Source: Sulfitobacter sp.
GTDB taxonomy: Bacteria; Pseudomonadota; Alphaproteobacteria; Rhodobacterales; Rhodobacteraceae
NCBI GenBank assembly: GCA_029252045.1
Contig: JAQXCD010000057.1
Location: 1 to 46,143 of the forward strand
Direction: 5' to 3'
Length of the DNA stretch: 46,143 nucleotides
Program-made: the position numbers and the translations under genes
Notes under the pieces: model-generated
What the model was told of the DNA's origin: nothing
Databases searched by the model: none
The model's input: only the letters and a program-made list of their open reading frames with translations
Part shown: piece by piece, positions 9,746 to 18,514 of the stretch
How the letters are laid out: each line of letters opens with the position of its first letter
Position numbering within the stretch: the stretch's first letter is position 1

Positions 9746-10074
9746 TTCGCCTGACCGTTTTCCAGACCTGCAAGGAACACATCGCGGCTGTCATCATAGC
9801 AGCGCAGAATGGGTTCAAGAACGATCTCTGTTGCGCGCCCGTTTGCTGCGCGTGTTTCGCCGGTCTTGCACATCTCGGCGAAGGCACGAAATCCTAGGTT
9901 GAGGGCGCTGCCTTTTAGTGCATGCAGATCATCGCCAAGCGTCTCAACGCTGGGGGCGGTGCGTAGGCTGTCGATCATACCAGAGACTTCTTCAATAAAT
10001 ATTTCCACAACTTCGGGGAAATCTTCCTCTCCGATTTCATTGCGCAGTTGTTTGATCCGGGTCCAGTCGATCAT
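9742..10074 (-). CDS. Histidine phosphotransfer (Hpt) domain protein
   Basis: A stand-alone phosphorelay carrier of 110 aa. The Hpt motif HALKGSALNLG begins at His51, the likely phosphorylated histidine, and the rest is predicted all-helical. ATG at 10074 is chosen over 10098 because GGAGG lies 7-8 bases before it. The gene is divergent from a response regulator-phosphatase, so the natural inference is that it passes phosphate to or from that receiver. No histidine kinase is in the window; it must be encoded elsewhere. Its stop overlaps the SDR stop by 3 nt. Confidence 0.88.
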   Translation of the reverse strand: MIDWTRIKQLRNEIGEEDFPEVVEIFIEEVSGMIDSLRTAPSVETLGDDLHALKGSALNLGFRAFAEMCKTGETRAANGRATEIVLEPILRCYDDSRDVFLAGLENGQAN

Positions 10075-10233
10075 TTCAGGCCTCCATTGATCCCCCATGG
10101 TTTAAGCCGAAACCCTTAAGAGAGGGTAAGCATGTCTGTTGAGTCGGCTTCACGGGCTGTTAACACCAAACAGCTAGGTCTTTCGCAGTTGGTTTTTTGT
10201 GAAAGTACTATGTAGGTTGTTCCCGTAAATCCT

Positions 10234-11490
10234 TTGAAACTATCCGAGGTGCCCCACGGTGGTGCAATCCAGTATGTATTGGTTGTGGATGATAGCAAAC
10301 TCCAGCGGAAGATACTGACGCTTGCGCTTAAACGATGGGGTTTTGATGTGGGGGAGGCAGCAAGCGGAGTTGAAGCGCTTGAAATGGCGGGACTCCGGCG
10401 GCCGGATTTGGTGCTCAGTGACTGGATGATGCCCGGAATGTCTGGGCTTGAGCTGTGTCGAAAGTTTCGGGAAATGGATGGGGAGGACTATAGCTATTTC
10501 ATCCTCCTGACTTCCAAAAGTGAGAAGGAGGAAGTGGCGCGCGGGCTGGACAGTGGCGCGGATGATTTCCTGACTAAACCGGTTGATAGCAACGAACTTC
10601 GCGCGCGGATCATGGCGGGTGAACGGCTGATCGAAATGCAACGCTCCATGGCGCAGGCCAACCGAACGCTGAGCGATACCTTGGCAGAGTTGCAGCAACT
10701 TTACGATAATATCGACAGTGACCTGAAGGAGGCCAAGAAGCTCCAGCAATCGCTGGTGAGAGAGCGGTTTCGCGCGCTTCCGGTTGGTGACCTGTCGCTG
10801 ATGCTCCGCTCGTCCGGACATGTTGGTGGTGATCTGGTCGGTTTTTTTGAGGCGGGTGTCCAGCATGTCGGGCTTTATGCGCTGGATGTATCGGGCCACG
10901 GTATCAGTTCCGCGCTGATGACGGCCCGCCTTGCGGGATATCTGTCAAGCGCGGCACCAGACCAGAATGTCGCTTTGCGAAAGAACGCACATGGTCAGTT
11001 TGTGCCGCGCCCGCCTGATGAAGTTGTGGCGTCGCTCAACGACCTCGTCCTTGATGAGATGGAAACCGAGCATTATTTCACGTTGCTCCTCGCCTTCGTC
11101 GAACTGGAAACGGGCCAAATGGTGATGTCACAAGCAGGCCACCCGCACCCGGCAGTCCAGCGGGCAGATGGCACAATCGAGCAAATGGGAACGGGTGGCT
11201 TCCCCGTGGGCCTGTTATCTGGTGTCAGTTTTGAGCGGTTTGAATTGAAGCTGGATCGGGGGGACCGCATTCTGATCCTGTCGGACGGGGTGACCGAATG
11301 TCTGGGCCCGAACGGAGATATGCTGGGCGAAGAGGGGCTGACAGGTCTGATGCATGATCTGGCCGAAACGCGCGGGCCTGCATTCCTTGAAGCGCTGATA
11401 TGGCGTCTTACCGAATTCAACGGCAGTGACGATTTCCCGGATGATGTCTCTGCAATTCTGTTTGAATATCAGGGTCTGGCAGCAACATAA
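10234..11490 (+). CDS. Response regulator fused to a PP2C/SpoIIE-type serine phosphatase
   Basis: The receiver domain (about residues 12-130) has the acidic pair in VLVVDDSK, phospho-acceptor Asp63 in LSDWMMPGMSG, and the conserved lysine in LTKPVD. A heptad-like linker follows (about 135-175, Leu/Gln-rich), then a PP2C domain with GGDLVGFFE, DVSGHGISSALM and LSDGVTE supplying metal-binding aspartates. Such RsbU-like proteins dephosphorylate an anti-sigma-factor antagonist, coupling a phosphorelay to a partner switch. No STAS or RsbW-like partner is adjacent. The start is either TTG 10234 or GTG 10249; a stop at 10213 in frame rules out anything earlier. The 3' end overlaps the convergent NUDIX gene by 22 nt. 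Confidence 0.9.
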   Translation: MKLSEVPHGGAIQYVLVVDDSKLQRKILTLALKRWGFDVGEAASGVEALEMAGLRRPDLVLSDWMMPGMSGLELCRKFREMDGEDYSYFILLTSKSEKEEVARGLDSGADDFLTKPVDSNELRARIMAGERLIEMQRSMAQANRTLSDTLAELQQLYDNIDSDLKEAKKLQQSLVRERFRALPVGDLSLMLRSSGHVGGDLVGFFEAGVQHVGLYALDVSGHGISSALMTARLAGYLSSAAPDQNVALRKNAHGQFVPRPPDEVVASLNDLVLDEMETEHYFTLLLAFVELETGQMVMSQAGHPHPAVQRADGTIEQMGTGGFPVGLLSGVSFERFELKLDRGDRILILSDGVTECLGPNGDMLGEEGLTGLMHDLAETRGPAFLEALIWRLTEFNGSDDFPDDVSAILFEYQGLAAT

Positions 11491-11915
11491 CGCTCAAGAA
11501 ACCCGCGACCGCCGTCACACCCAAGCGCTGCAATCGCGTCATCCGTATCAAGGATCAGCGTCTCATGATGCGGTTCGGTCGGGTTCTGGATCTGGCGGGT
11601 GGGGTGGGCCACATAGATGTGGCACATCTTTTCGGCCCACATGTCGTATTCCGGCATAAACACAAACCGGCGGAAGGCACCGAGCCGTAAGGGCTGCGCG
11701 ATGGACCATCCAATTTCCTCGCGGACTTCGCGGTAGAGCGCTTGCAACGGGCTTTCACCCGGATCAATGCCGCCACCCGGCAGTTGGACATCTACAACGT
11801 CGCTTACATCGGCAGTCAACAAAAAGCGGCGACCGATGGGCAGGATTGCATAGGCACCAGCGCGCATTTTATACTTTTGGCCGCGTTTTGGCACGTCTCC
11901 GGCACGTCTGATCAT
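11469..11915 (-). CDS. NUDIX hydrolase
   Basis: Hydrolyses a nucleoside diphosphate linked to another moiety. The NUDIX box GGGIDPGESPLQALYREVREEIGW is complete (Gly, the REVxEE core and the following Gly). The 148-aa product starts at ATG 11915, preceded by AAGGGGG; the longer frame from 11969 has no such site. The extended N-terminus (RRAGDVPKRGQKYKMRAGAYAIL) and AEKMCHIYVA strand resemble unassigned alphaproteobacterial NUDIX proteins, so no substrate can be given. Monocistronic, divergent from hslO with 80 bp between, and convergent with the phosphatase gene. Confidence 0.88.
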   Translation of the reverse strand: MIRRAGDVPKRGQKYKMRAGAYAILPIGRRFLLTADVSDVVDVQLPGGGIDPGESPLQALYREVREEIGWSIAQPLRLGAFRRFVFMPEYDMWAEKMCHIYVAHPTRQIQNPTEPHHETLILDTDDAIAALGCDGGRGFLERYVAARP

Positions 11916-11995
11916 GGTTGCCCCCTTTTGGTCACGGCTTGTCCGCCCTACATAGACGCGGTATGCCAATCACTTCGCGGTAAGGATAGATGAAA

Positions 11996-12976
11996 ATGAC
12001 AGAGACAAACAGCAGCGGCTGGGACGATACGGTCCTGCCTTTCCAGCTTGATAATGCGGATATTCGCGGGCGTATTGCACGGCTTGATACCGCGCTGGGC
12101 GGTATTCTGGCACAACACAACTATCCGCCGCAGGTCGAAGCACTGGTGGCGGAGATGGCATTGCTGACCGCGTTGATCGGCCAAACGATGAAACTGCGCT
12201 GGAAATTGCAGTTGCAGGTCCAGTCGAATGGTCCTGTGCGCATGATTGCGACGGATTACTACGGCCCCGAGAAGGACGGCGCACCTGCCCGCATCCGCGC
12301 CTATGCCAGCTATGATGCCGACCGTTTGACCGATGGCGCGCCGATTTCCCAAGTAGGTGAAGGCTATTTTGCGGTGATGATCGACCAAGGTGCAGGCATG
12401 ACGCCGTATCAAGGCATCGCGCCGCTATCGCCCGAAAGCCTATCGAAATCTGCCGAGGGCTATTTTGCACAGTCCGAACAACTGCCCACGCGGTTTGAAC
12501 TGAGCTTTGGCAAGTCCACTACCGCTGATGCGCCAGAGCATTGGCGTGCGGGGGGCGTCATGCTGCAACATATGCCCAAAGCGTCGCCCTTTTCTGCGCA
12601 AGCCGAGGGGTCGGGCGATATCTTGCAGCCGGTTGACCTGTTGGCTGATGACGAGAAAGAGAACTGGCACCGCGTGAACATCCTTCTTGATACAGTGGAT
12701 GATCTGGAACTGATCGGCCCCACGCTGGAGCCATCGGATGTTTTGTTGCGCTTGTTCCACGGCGAAGTGCCGCGTATTTTCGACAAACAGCATGTACATT
12801 TCGGCTGCACCTGCTCTGAAGAACGTGTGCGTCAAAGCCTGTCGATCTACTCGGCGAAGGACATCGAGACGATGACGACAGATGAAGGGCGTGTGACGGC
12901 AGACTGCCAGTTCTGTAGCGCCCATTATGATCTTGATCCGCTGACTGTCGGGTTTGAAGCCGTCAAAGATGCGTGA
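11996..12976 (+). CDS. hslO: Hsp33 redox-regulated chaperone
   Basis: A cytosolic holdase activated by oxidation. The C-terminal zinc switch is intact: CTC near residue 270 and CQFC near residue 304, the four cysteines that bind zinc when reduced. The N-terminal beta-sandwich starts around VLPFQLDNADIRGR and contains the helical QTMKLRWKLQLQVQ segment. ATG 11996 is favoured over 11990 because AAGGA lies 9 nt before it. The CoA pyrophosphatase gene starts within its last codons, so hslO heads an operon with that gene and cca. Length 326 aa fits alphaproteobacterial Hsp33. Confidence 0.95.
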   Translation: MTETNSSGWDDTVLPFQLDNADIRGRIARLDTALGGILAQHNYPPQVEALVAEMALLTALIGQTMKLRWKLQLQVQSNGPVRMIATDYYGPEKDGAPARIRAYASYDADRLTDGAPISQVGEGYFAVMIDQGAGMTPYQGIAPLSPESLSKSAEGYFAQSEQLPTRFELSFGKSTTADAPEHWRAGGVMLQHMPKASPFSAQAEGSGDILQPVDLLADDEKENWHRVNILLDTVDDLELIGPTLEPSDVLLRLFHGEVPRIFDKQHVHFGCTCSEERVRQSLSIYSAKDIETMTTDEGRVTADCQFCSAHYDLDPLTVGFEAVKDA

Positions 12977-13565
12977 GAGGCTTCATCATTTTCGGACGGC
13001 GCTGGCCCGGACGGAGGGTGGCTCGTCCGATTTTGACCTGAATCCCGATACGGTTTTGCCAGCGGGGCGCGTTTTGCGGCCCGCGGGTGTTCTTGCTCCG
13101 ATTATCGAAACGGATCAGGGGCTATCCTTGTTGCTCACCAAACGCTCCGCCGCGCTCAAACATCATCCAGGCCAGATCGCCTTTCCGGGCGGCAAGCAAG
13201 ACGAGGGCGATGCCGATGTGATTGCAGCCGCGTTGCGCGAGGCGCATGAGGAAATCGGGTTGCCACCCGGACATGTCGAGGTTCTTGGCACGCTGCCGCG
13301 GCATGAGACGGTTACCAGCTTTGATGTGACGCCTGTGATCGGATTTGTGACCAAGCCCTTTACCATAACGCCCGAACCGGGTGAGGTGGACGAGGTGTTT
13401 GCCGTGCCATTGAACCATGTGCTGAATCCCGACAACTATCTGATCCAGTCGCGCCGCTGGCGCGGGCAGAAGCGCCACTATTTTGTGGTGCCTTACGGAC
13501 CCTATTACATCTGGGGCGCAACTGCGCGTATGCTGCGGGCATGGACCGAGATTATTCAAAAATAA
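12969..13565 (+). CDS. NUDIX hydrolase, CoA pyrophosphatase type
   Basis: Predicted to cleave coenzyme A or its derivatives to phosphopantetheine and 3',5'-ADP. Besides the NUDIX box (AFPGGKQDEGD... REAHEEIG) it has the CoA-specific element LLTKRSAALKHHPGQIAFPGG just before it, which separates this subfamily from other NUDIX enzymes. 198 aa from ATG 12969, which overlaps the hslO stop by 8 nt and indicates translational coupling. Its own 3' end overlaps the cca start by 25 nt. Confidence 0.92.
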   Translation: MRERLHHFRTALARTEGGSSDFDLNPDTVLPAGRVLRPAGVLAPIIETDQGLSLLLTKRSAALKHHPGQIAFPGGKQDEGDADVIAAALREAHEEIGLPPGHVEVLGTLPRHETVTSFDVTPVIGFVTKPFTITPEPGEVDEVFAVPLNHVLNPDNYLIQSRRWRGQKRHYFVVPYGPYYIWGATARMLRAWTEIIQK

Positions 13566-14725
13566 CATCTGCTGATGCGCCCTGGCTGGCGGAGCCTTCG
13601 GCGCGGGCTGTGTGTGATGCTATCGCTACGGGCGGTTACCAGATTTTCTATGTCGGTGGTTGCGTGCGCAATGCGCTGTTGGGTTTGTCGGCAAGCGATG
13701 TGGATATGTCAACTGACGCCACGCCACAACAGGTGATAGCCTTGGCCGAGGCTGCGGGGCTAAAGCCGGTTCCGACGGGCATTGATCACGGTACAATTAC
13801 CGTCGTGTCCGGTGGTGTTCCTTACGAAGTCACAACTTTCCGCCGCGATGTTGAGACCGATGGTCGCCGCGCGGTTGTCGCATTTTCGTCCGATATTTCC
13901 GACGATGCCCGCCGTCGCGACTTTACGATGAACGCGCTTTATGCGGATGCAGATGGTGGGGTGATTGATCCGCTTGGCGGAATCGATGATCTGCGTGCGC
14001 GGCGTGTCAGGTTTATCGAAGACGCGGATCAACGCATTCGTGAGGACTATCTGCGCACCCTGCGGTATTTCCGTTTTCATGCGTGGTACGGTGATACCTC
14101 AGAGGGTTTGGATGCAGATGCGCTTGCTGCGATAGGCTCAAATTTGGGCGGATTAGAGACGCTTTCGGCTGAGCGTGTCGGTTCGGAAGTAAAGAAGCTG
14201 CTTGCGGCGGATGATCCGTCAACGGCTGTGGCGGCCATGTCCCAAACGGGCGTGTTAGGGACTATTCTGCCCGCGACTGACACACGCTTTGTGTTATTGA
14301 TGATCCACGGTTCTGATGTCTTGGGGCTGCGGCCAGACTGGCTTGGCCGTCTTGTGGCTCTCGGTGGTGATGCGGTGCCGGACCGGTTGCGGCTCAGCAA
14401 GGCTGATCAGCGGCGGTATGCGTTGATCCATGCAGGCGCTTTTGACGGCGTGGACCTTCGCGCGACAGCTTTTGAAAACGGCGCTGATATCGCCACGCAG
14501 GCCCATTTGATACGAAGTGCCTTGGCGGAAACCTTGCCCGATGCCGCCTACATTGCCACGCTTGAGCAAGGGGCAGAGGAGGTTTTTCCCGTCTCTGCCG
14601 CTGATCTGATGCCTGTATATTCCGGCGCTGAATTGGGCGCGCGGCTGGCCCAGTTGAAAGCGGCGTGGATTGCGTCAGGCTTTGGTCTGGGTAAGGCCGA
14701 ACTGTTGGGGTTGCCCGCGCCCTGA
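13541..14725 (+). CDS. cca: CCA tRNA nucleotidyltransferase / poly(A) polymerase family
   Basis: Adds or repairs the 3' CCA of tRNAs. The head has VGGCVRNALLG (residues 38-48) and the catalytic SDVDMST pair of carboxylates, then the FRRD and RRRDFTMNALY motifs (about 105 and 127) and the IREDYLRTLRYFRFHA neck motif near 170. These place it in class II nucleotidyltransferases of bacterial CCA type. Length 394 aa. Its ATG at 13541 sits inside the upstream NUDIX gene. A short gap separates it from the ABC transporter pair. No second nucleotidyltransferase is seen here to suggest split CC- and A-adding enzymes. Confidence 0.93.
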   Translation: MDRDYSKITSADAPWLAEPSARAVCDAIATGGYQIFYVGGCVRNALLGLSASDVDMSTDATPQQVIALAEAAGLKPVPTGIDHGTITVVSGGVPYEVTTFRRDVETDGRRAVVAFSSDISDDARRRDFTMNALYADADGGVIDPLGGIDDLRARRVRFIEDADQRIREDYLRTLRYFRFHAWYGDTSEGLDADALAAIGSNLGGLETLSAERVGSEVKKLLAADDPSTAVAAMSQTGVLGTILPATDTRFVLLMIHGSDVLGLRPDWLGRLVALGGDAVPDRLRLSKADQRRYALIHAGAFDGVDLRATAFENGADIATQAHLIRSALAETLPDAAYIATLEQGAEEVFPVSAADLMPVYSGAELGARLAQLKAAWIASGFGLGKAELLGLPAP

Positions 14726-14791
14726 GGCTGTGATGGTCTGGGGCAGGTTTGGCGCGCCACCCACCGAGCAAAACAATCAGAGGCAAGCCTT

Positions 14792-16633
14792 ATGTTCCGT
14801 TTCTTTGAAAGTCTGGTTGATCCCTACACCGAGTATCCGGACGAGGACCGGCCACCGCGTGATTTGTGGCCGTTTTTTATGGGTTATAGCCAGCCTTTCA
14901 AAAAGGTTTTTGCGCTCACCGCGTTTATGTCCATTCTGGTCGCCGCGATCGAGGTCGGGTTGATCTATTACATGGGCCGGATTGTTGATCTGTTGGGCAG
15001 TGATCCCAAACTGATGTGGGCGGAACACGGTACAGAGCTGATTGTGGTTGCCTTGTTCATCGTGTTTTTGCGACCCTTGTTTCAGGCCTTTGATGTCGCG
15101 CTGGTCAACAATGCGATCTTGCCGAACTTTGGCACGCTGATCCGGTGGCGGGCGCACCGGCAGGTGTTGCGCCAATCTGTGGGTTGGTTCGAGAACGACT
15201 TTGCCGGCCGTATCGCCAACCGGATCATGCAGACGCCCCCCGCTGCGGGCGAGGTTGTGTTTCAGGCGTTTGATGCGATCTCGTTTTCGCTTGCTTACCT
15301 GATTGGTGCCGCGATCCTGTTGACCACATCTGATCCGCGGTTGTTGTTGCCGCTGGTGATCTGGTTTGTGGTCTATCTGGTGCTGACGCGCTGGGCGATC
15401 CGGCGCATCGGGCCTGTGTCCAAGGCGGCATCCGATGCGCGGTCGGCTGTGACGGGACGGGTGGTGGATGCCTATACCAACATTCACTCCGTCAAGATGT
15501 TCGCGCATCATGACCGTGAGGAGTTGTACGCAAAAGAAGCCATCGAGGAAGCGCGCCGGACCTTTCAGGTAGAACAGCGTATTTTCACAACGATGGATTT
15601 CTCGCTGGTGCTGTTGAACGGTTTGTTGATTGTTGGGGTTGTCGGCTGGGCGTTGGCGCTGTGGGTGCAGGGGCAGGCAAGTGTCGGTACTGTTGCTGCC
15701 GCTGCCACGCTGACGCTGCGGCTGAACTCAATGACTGCGTGGATCATGTGGGCGCTGTCTGCGTTCTTTCGCCAGTTGGGTGTGGTGGCTGAGGGGATGG
15801 AGACGATAGCCCAGCCGATCACATTGGTTGATGCGGCTGATGCAAAGCCCTTGCTGTTGACCGATGGCCGGATCGAGATGACGGGTTTGACACATCATTA
15901 CGGGCGCGCGTCGGGCGGGTTGAACGCAATTGATCTGGTGATCGAGCCGGGTCAGAAAATAGGTTTGATTGGCCGGTCGGGTGCCGGAAAATCGACCCTA
16001 CTCAAGCTACTTTTGCGGTTTTACGATGCCGAAGCAGGGATGATCCGCATTGACGGGCAGGACATCACGGGCGTTACACAAGACAGCCTGCGCCGCCAGA
16101 TCGGGATGGTGCAGCAAGACAGTGCGCTTTTGCACCGTTCGGTTCTGGAGAACATCCGTTATGGGCGCCCCGATGCAAGCGAAGCCGAGGCGATAGCCGC
16201 CGCGCGTCAGGCCGAGGCGCATGAGTTTATCGAAGGTCTGCAAGATCCCGAAGGGCGCACGGGTTATGCCAGCCGTGTGGGCGAACGGGGTGTGAAACTG
16301 TCTGGTGGACAGCGCCAGCGGGTCATTCTTGCGCGTGTAATTCTCAAGGATGCGCCGATTTTGCTGCTGGACGAGGCGACAAGTGCGCTGGATAGCGAGG
16401 TCGAAGCGGCCATTCAGAAAACTCTTTACGGGATGATGGAGGGTAAGACAGTGATTGCGATTGCGCACCGCCTGTCAACCATCGCGCGTATGGACCGCAT
16501 TCTGGTGCTGGACGAAGGGCGGATTGTAGAAGATGACGATCATAACGCGCTTTTGGCTGTCGGCGGGCTATATGCCCAGTTCTGGGCGCGTCAATCTGGC
16601 GGGTTTCTACAAACGGATGATGATGACGCATGA
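14792..16633 (+). CDS. ABC exporter half-transporter 1 (permease-ATPase fusion)
   Basis: A type IV (MsbA-like) half-transporter of 613 aa. The N-terminal part (about 30-340) holds several hydrophobic membrane segments. The ATPase part has Walker A GRSGAGKST near residue 395, signature LSGGQRQRV near 503 and Walker B ILLLDEATSALD near 522, all canonical. It overlaps the next gene at ATGA (16630-16633), and the two are similar in layout, so they most likely form a heterodimeric exporter. The substrate cannot be deduced; related pairs export lipids, peptides or drugs. AGAGGC precedes the ATG at 14792. Confidence 0.92.
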   Translation: MFRFFESLVDPYTEYPDEDRPPRDLWPFFMGYSQPFKKVFALTAFMSILVAAIEVGLIYYMGRIVDLLGSDPKLMWAEHGTELIVVALFIVFLRPLFQAFDVALVNNAILPNFGTLIRWRAHRQVLRQSVGWFENDFAGRIANRIMQTPPAAGEVVFQAFDAISFSLAYLIGAAILLTTSDPRLLLPLVIWFVVYLVLTRWAIRRIGPVSKAASDARSAVTGRVVDAYTNIHSVKMFAHHDREELYAKEAIEEARRTFQVEQRIFTTMDFSLVLLNGLLIVGVVGWALALWVQGQASVGTVAAAATLTLRLNSMTAWIMWALSAFFRQLGVVAEGMETIAQPITLVDAADAKPLLLTDGRIEMTGLTHHYGRASGGLNAIDLVIEPGQKIGLIGRSGAGKSTLLKLLLRFYDAEAGMIRIDGQDITGVTQDSLRRQIGMVQQDSALLHRSVLENIRYGRPDASEAEAIAAARQAEAHEFIEGLQDPEGRTGYASRVGERGVKLSGGQRQRVILARVILKDAPILLLDEATSALDSEVEAAIQKTLYGMMEGKTVIAIAHRLSTIARMDRILVLDEGRIVEDDDHNALLAVGGLYAQFWARQSGGFLQTDDDDA

Positions 16634-18462
16634 ATATCGGAAACTGGATCAACCCCTTTCGCCCTGCTAATGGGCCACCTCCGCAGGAATTGGGCGCGTT
16701 TATGCGTTGGTGCCTGTCAGGTGCATGGCCCGCACTTTGGCTTGCGTTTGCGTTTTCGGCTTTGGCCGGCGCGTTAGAGGCGGGAACAGCGTTGGTTCTG
16801 GGGATCGTGATTGATGCTACCGTTGCCAGCGGGCCAGAGGCGTTTTTTGACGGACGCAATACGGTGATGATTGTACTGGCGGTCGGGTTTTTCCTGATTG
16901 CGCGTCCGGTGCTATTTGGCCTGTCGGCTGCGACAAACGCGATTATCGTACAGCCCAATGTGAATCCTTTGGTGTTGTCGCGGTTGCACCGTTGGTCGCT
17001 GGGCCAGAATATCAGCTTCTTTGATGATGATTTTGCCGGTCGCATCGCACAAAAGCAAATGCAAGCAGCGCGTGCAGTGACCGAAGTGGCGTCTGAAGTG
17101 ATCAACGTTGTGGCTTTTGCGCTTGCGTCTTTGGTGGGGTCGGTGCTGCTGCTGACTGCGATCAATGTCTGGGTTGCGGTTGGCCTTGCTGTTTGGCTGG
17201 TGCTCTATTTTGCGCTGATCAACTGGTTTTTGCCGCGCATTCGTAAACGGTCTGCGGCGCGGGCGGGCGCGCGTGCGCTGGTGTCTGGGCAGGTGGTGGA
17301 TACGATCACCAACATCAAAACGGTCAAGCTGTTTGCACACGATGATCACGAGGACCGCGCGGCGTTGGGAGCGATGGATGCATTTCGCAAACGTTCTCTC
17401 GACTTCGGGTATCTGGCGGCGGGGTTCCGGCTTGCTCTGATGAGCCTTGCAGGCGTTCTGCCCGTTTTGCTGATCGGTGCGACGCTGTTGTTGTGGCAGC
17501 GCGGCATGGCAAGCGCGGGTGATATCGTCGCGGCGGGTGCCATCTCGATCCGGATTGCGCAGATGACCGGCTGGGTCAGTTTCACGCTGATGGCGATTTA
17601 TTCGAATATTGGCGAGGTCGAGGACGGCATGCGCACGCTGACCCCTCGCACCCGTCTGGATGACGCGCCTGACGCGAAGGTGTTGCAGGCCCCGCGCGGT
17701 GAGGTGCGGATTGACGGTTTGGGTTTTGCCTACGGGCGCAAGAGCGGCGGTATCGAGGAAATCAACCTGACAATCTGCGCAGGTGAAAAGCTGGGTGTGG
17801 TGGGTGCGTCCGGTGCCGGAAAATCGACGCTCGTTGCGCTTATGCTCAGGCTGTATGAGGCGGAGAAGGGGCGCATCCTGATTGATGGTCAGGACATTCG
17901 TGATGTGACGCAAGAAAGCCTTCGGCGGTCGATTGCGATGGTCACCCAAGAAACGGCGATGTTCAATCGCTCTGCGCGGGACAACATCATGTACGGCCAA
18001 CCTGATGCAAGCGAAGCGGATATGATCGCGGCGGCGAAACAGGCGGAAGCGCATGAATTCATCCTTGCGCTGGAAGATCACAAGGGCCGCAAAGGCTATG
18101 ATGCGCACTTGGGCGAGCGGGGCGTGAAGCTATCCGGTGGGCAGCGACAACGCATCGCCTTGGCCCGCGCCATGATCAAGGACGCGCCTATTCTTGTGCT
18201 GGACGAAGCGACCAGCGCGCTGGACAGCGAAGTAGAGGCCGCCATTCAATCTGCTTTGGAGCGGGTGATGGAAGGCAAGACCGTCATGGCCATTGCCCAC
18301 CGTCTGTCTACCCTGCGAGAGATGGACCGCATTGTAGTGTTGGACCTGGGGCGCATTGCCGAAACGGGCAGTCATGACCAACTTCTGGCGCTGGGTGGTT
18401 TGTACGCCGGCTATTGGGAGCGGCAGTCAGGCGGGTTTCTGGACATAAAGGCTGCTGAATAG
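16630..18462 (+). CDS. ABC exporter half-transporter 2 (permease-ATPase fusion)
   Basis: Partner of the preceding gene, 610 aa with the same architecture: membrane domain about 25-330, then Walker A GASGAGKST near residue 392, LSGGQRQRI near 501 and Walker B ILVLDEATSALD near 520. Both subunits keep the catalytic Glu after Walker B, so unlike some heterodimeric exporters neither ATP site looks degenerate. The start codon is embedded in the upstream stop (ATGA), indicating coupled translation and roughly equal amounts. The methyltransferase gene 52 nt downstream may be read from the same transcript but is functionally unrelated. Confidence 0.92.
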   Translation: MNIGNWINPFRPANGPPPQELGAFMRWCLSGAWPALWLAFAFSALAGALEAGTALVLGIVIDATVASGPEAFFDGRNTVMIVLAVGFFLIARPVLFGLSAATNAIIVQPNVNPLVLSRLHRWSLGQNISFFDDDFAGRIAQKQMQAARAVTEVASEVINVVAFALASLVGSVLLLTAINVWVAVGLAVWLVLYFALINWFLPRIRKRSAARAGARALVSGQVVDTITNIKTVKLFAHDDHEDRAALGAMDAFRKRSLDFGYLAAGFRLALMSLAGVLPVLLIGATLLLWQRGMASAGDIVAAGAISIRIAQMTGWVSFTLMAIYSNIGEVEDGMRTLTPRTRLDDAPDAKVLQAPRGEVRIDGLGFAYGRKSGGIEEINLTICAGEKLGVVGASGAGKSTLVALMLRLYEAEKGRILIDGQDIRDVTQESLRRSIAMVTQETAMFNRSARDNIMYGQPDASEADMIAAAKQAEAHEFILALEDHKGRKGYDAHLGERGVKLSGGQRQRIALARAMIKDAPILVLDEATSALDSEVEAAIQSALERVMEGKTVMAIAHRLSTLREMDRIVVLDLGRIAETGSHDQLLALGGLYAGYWERQSGGFLDIKAAE

Positions 18463-18514
18463 CAGTATAGAATAGGGGCTGGCGGGATGGCGCGTGCGCC
18501 GCTATGGCAGGGGC

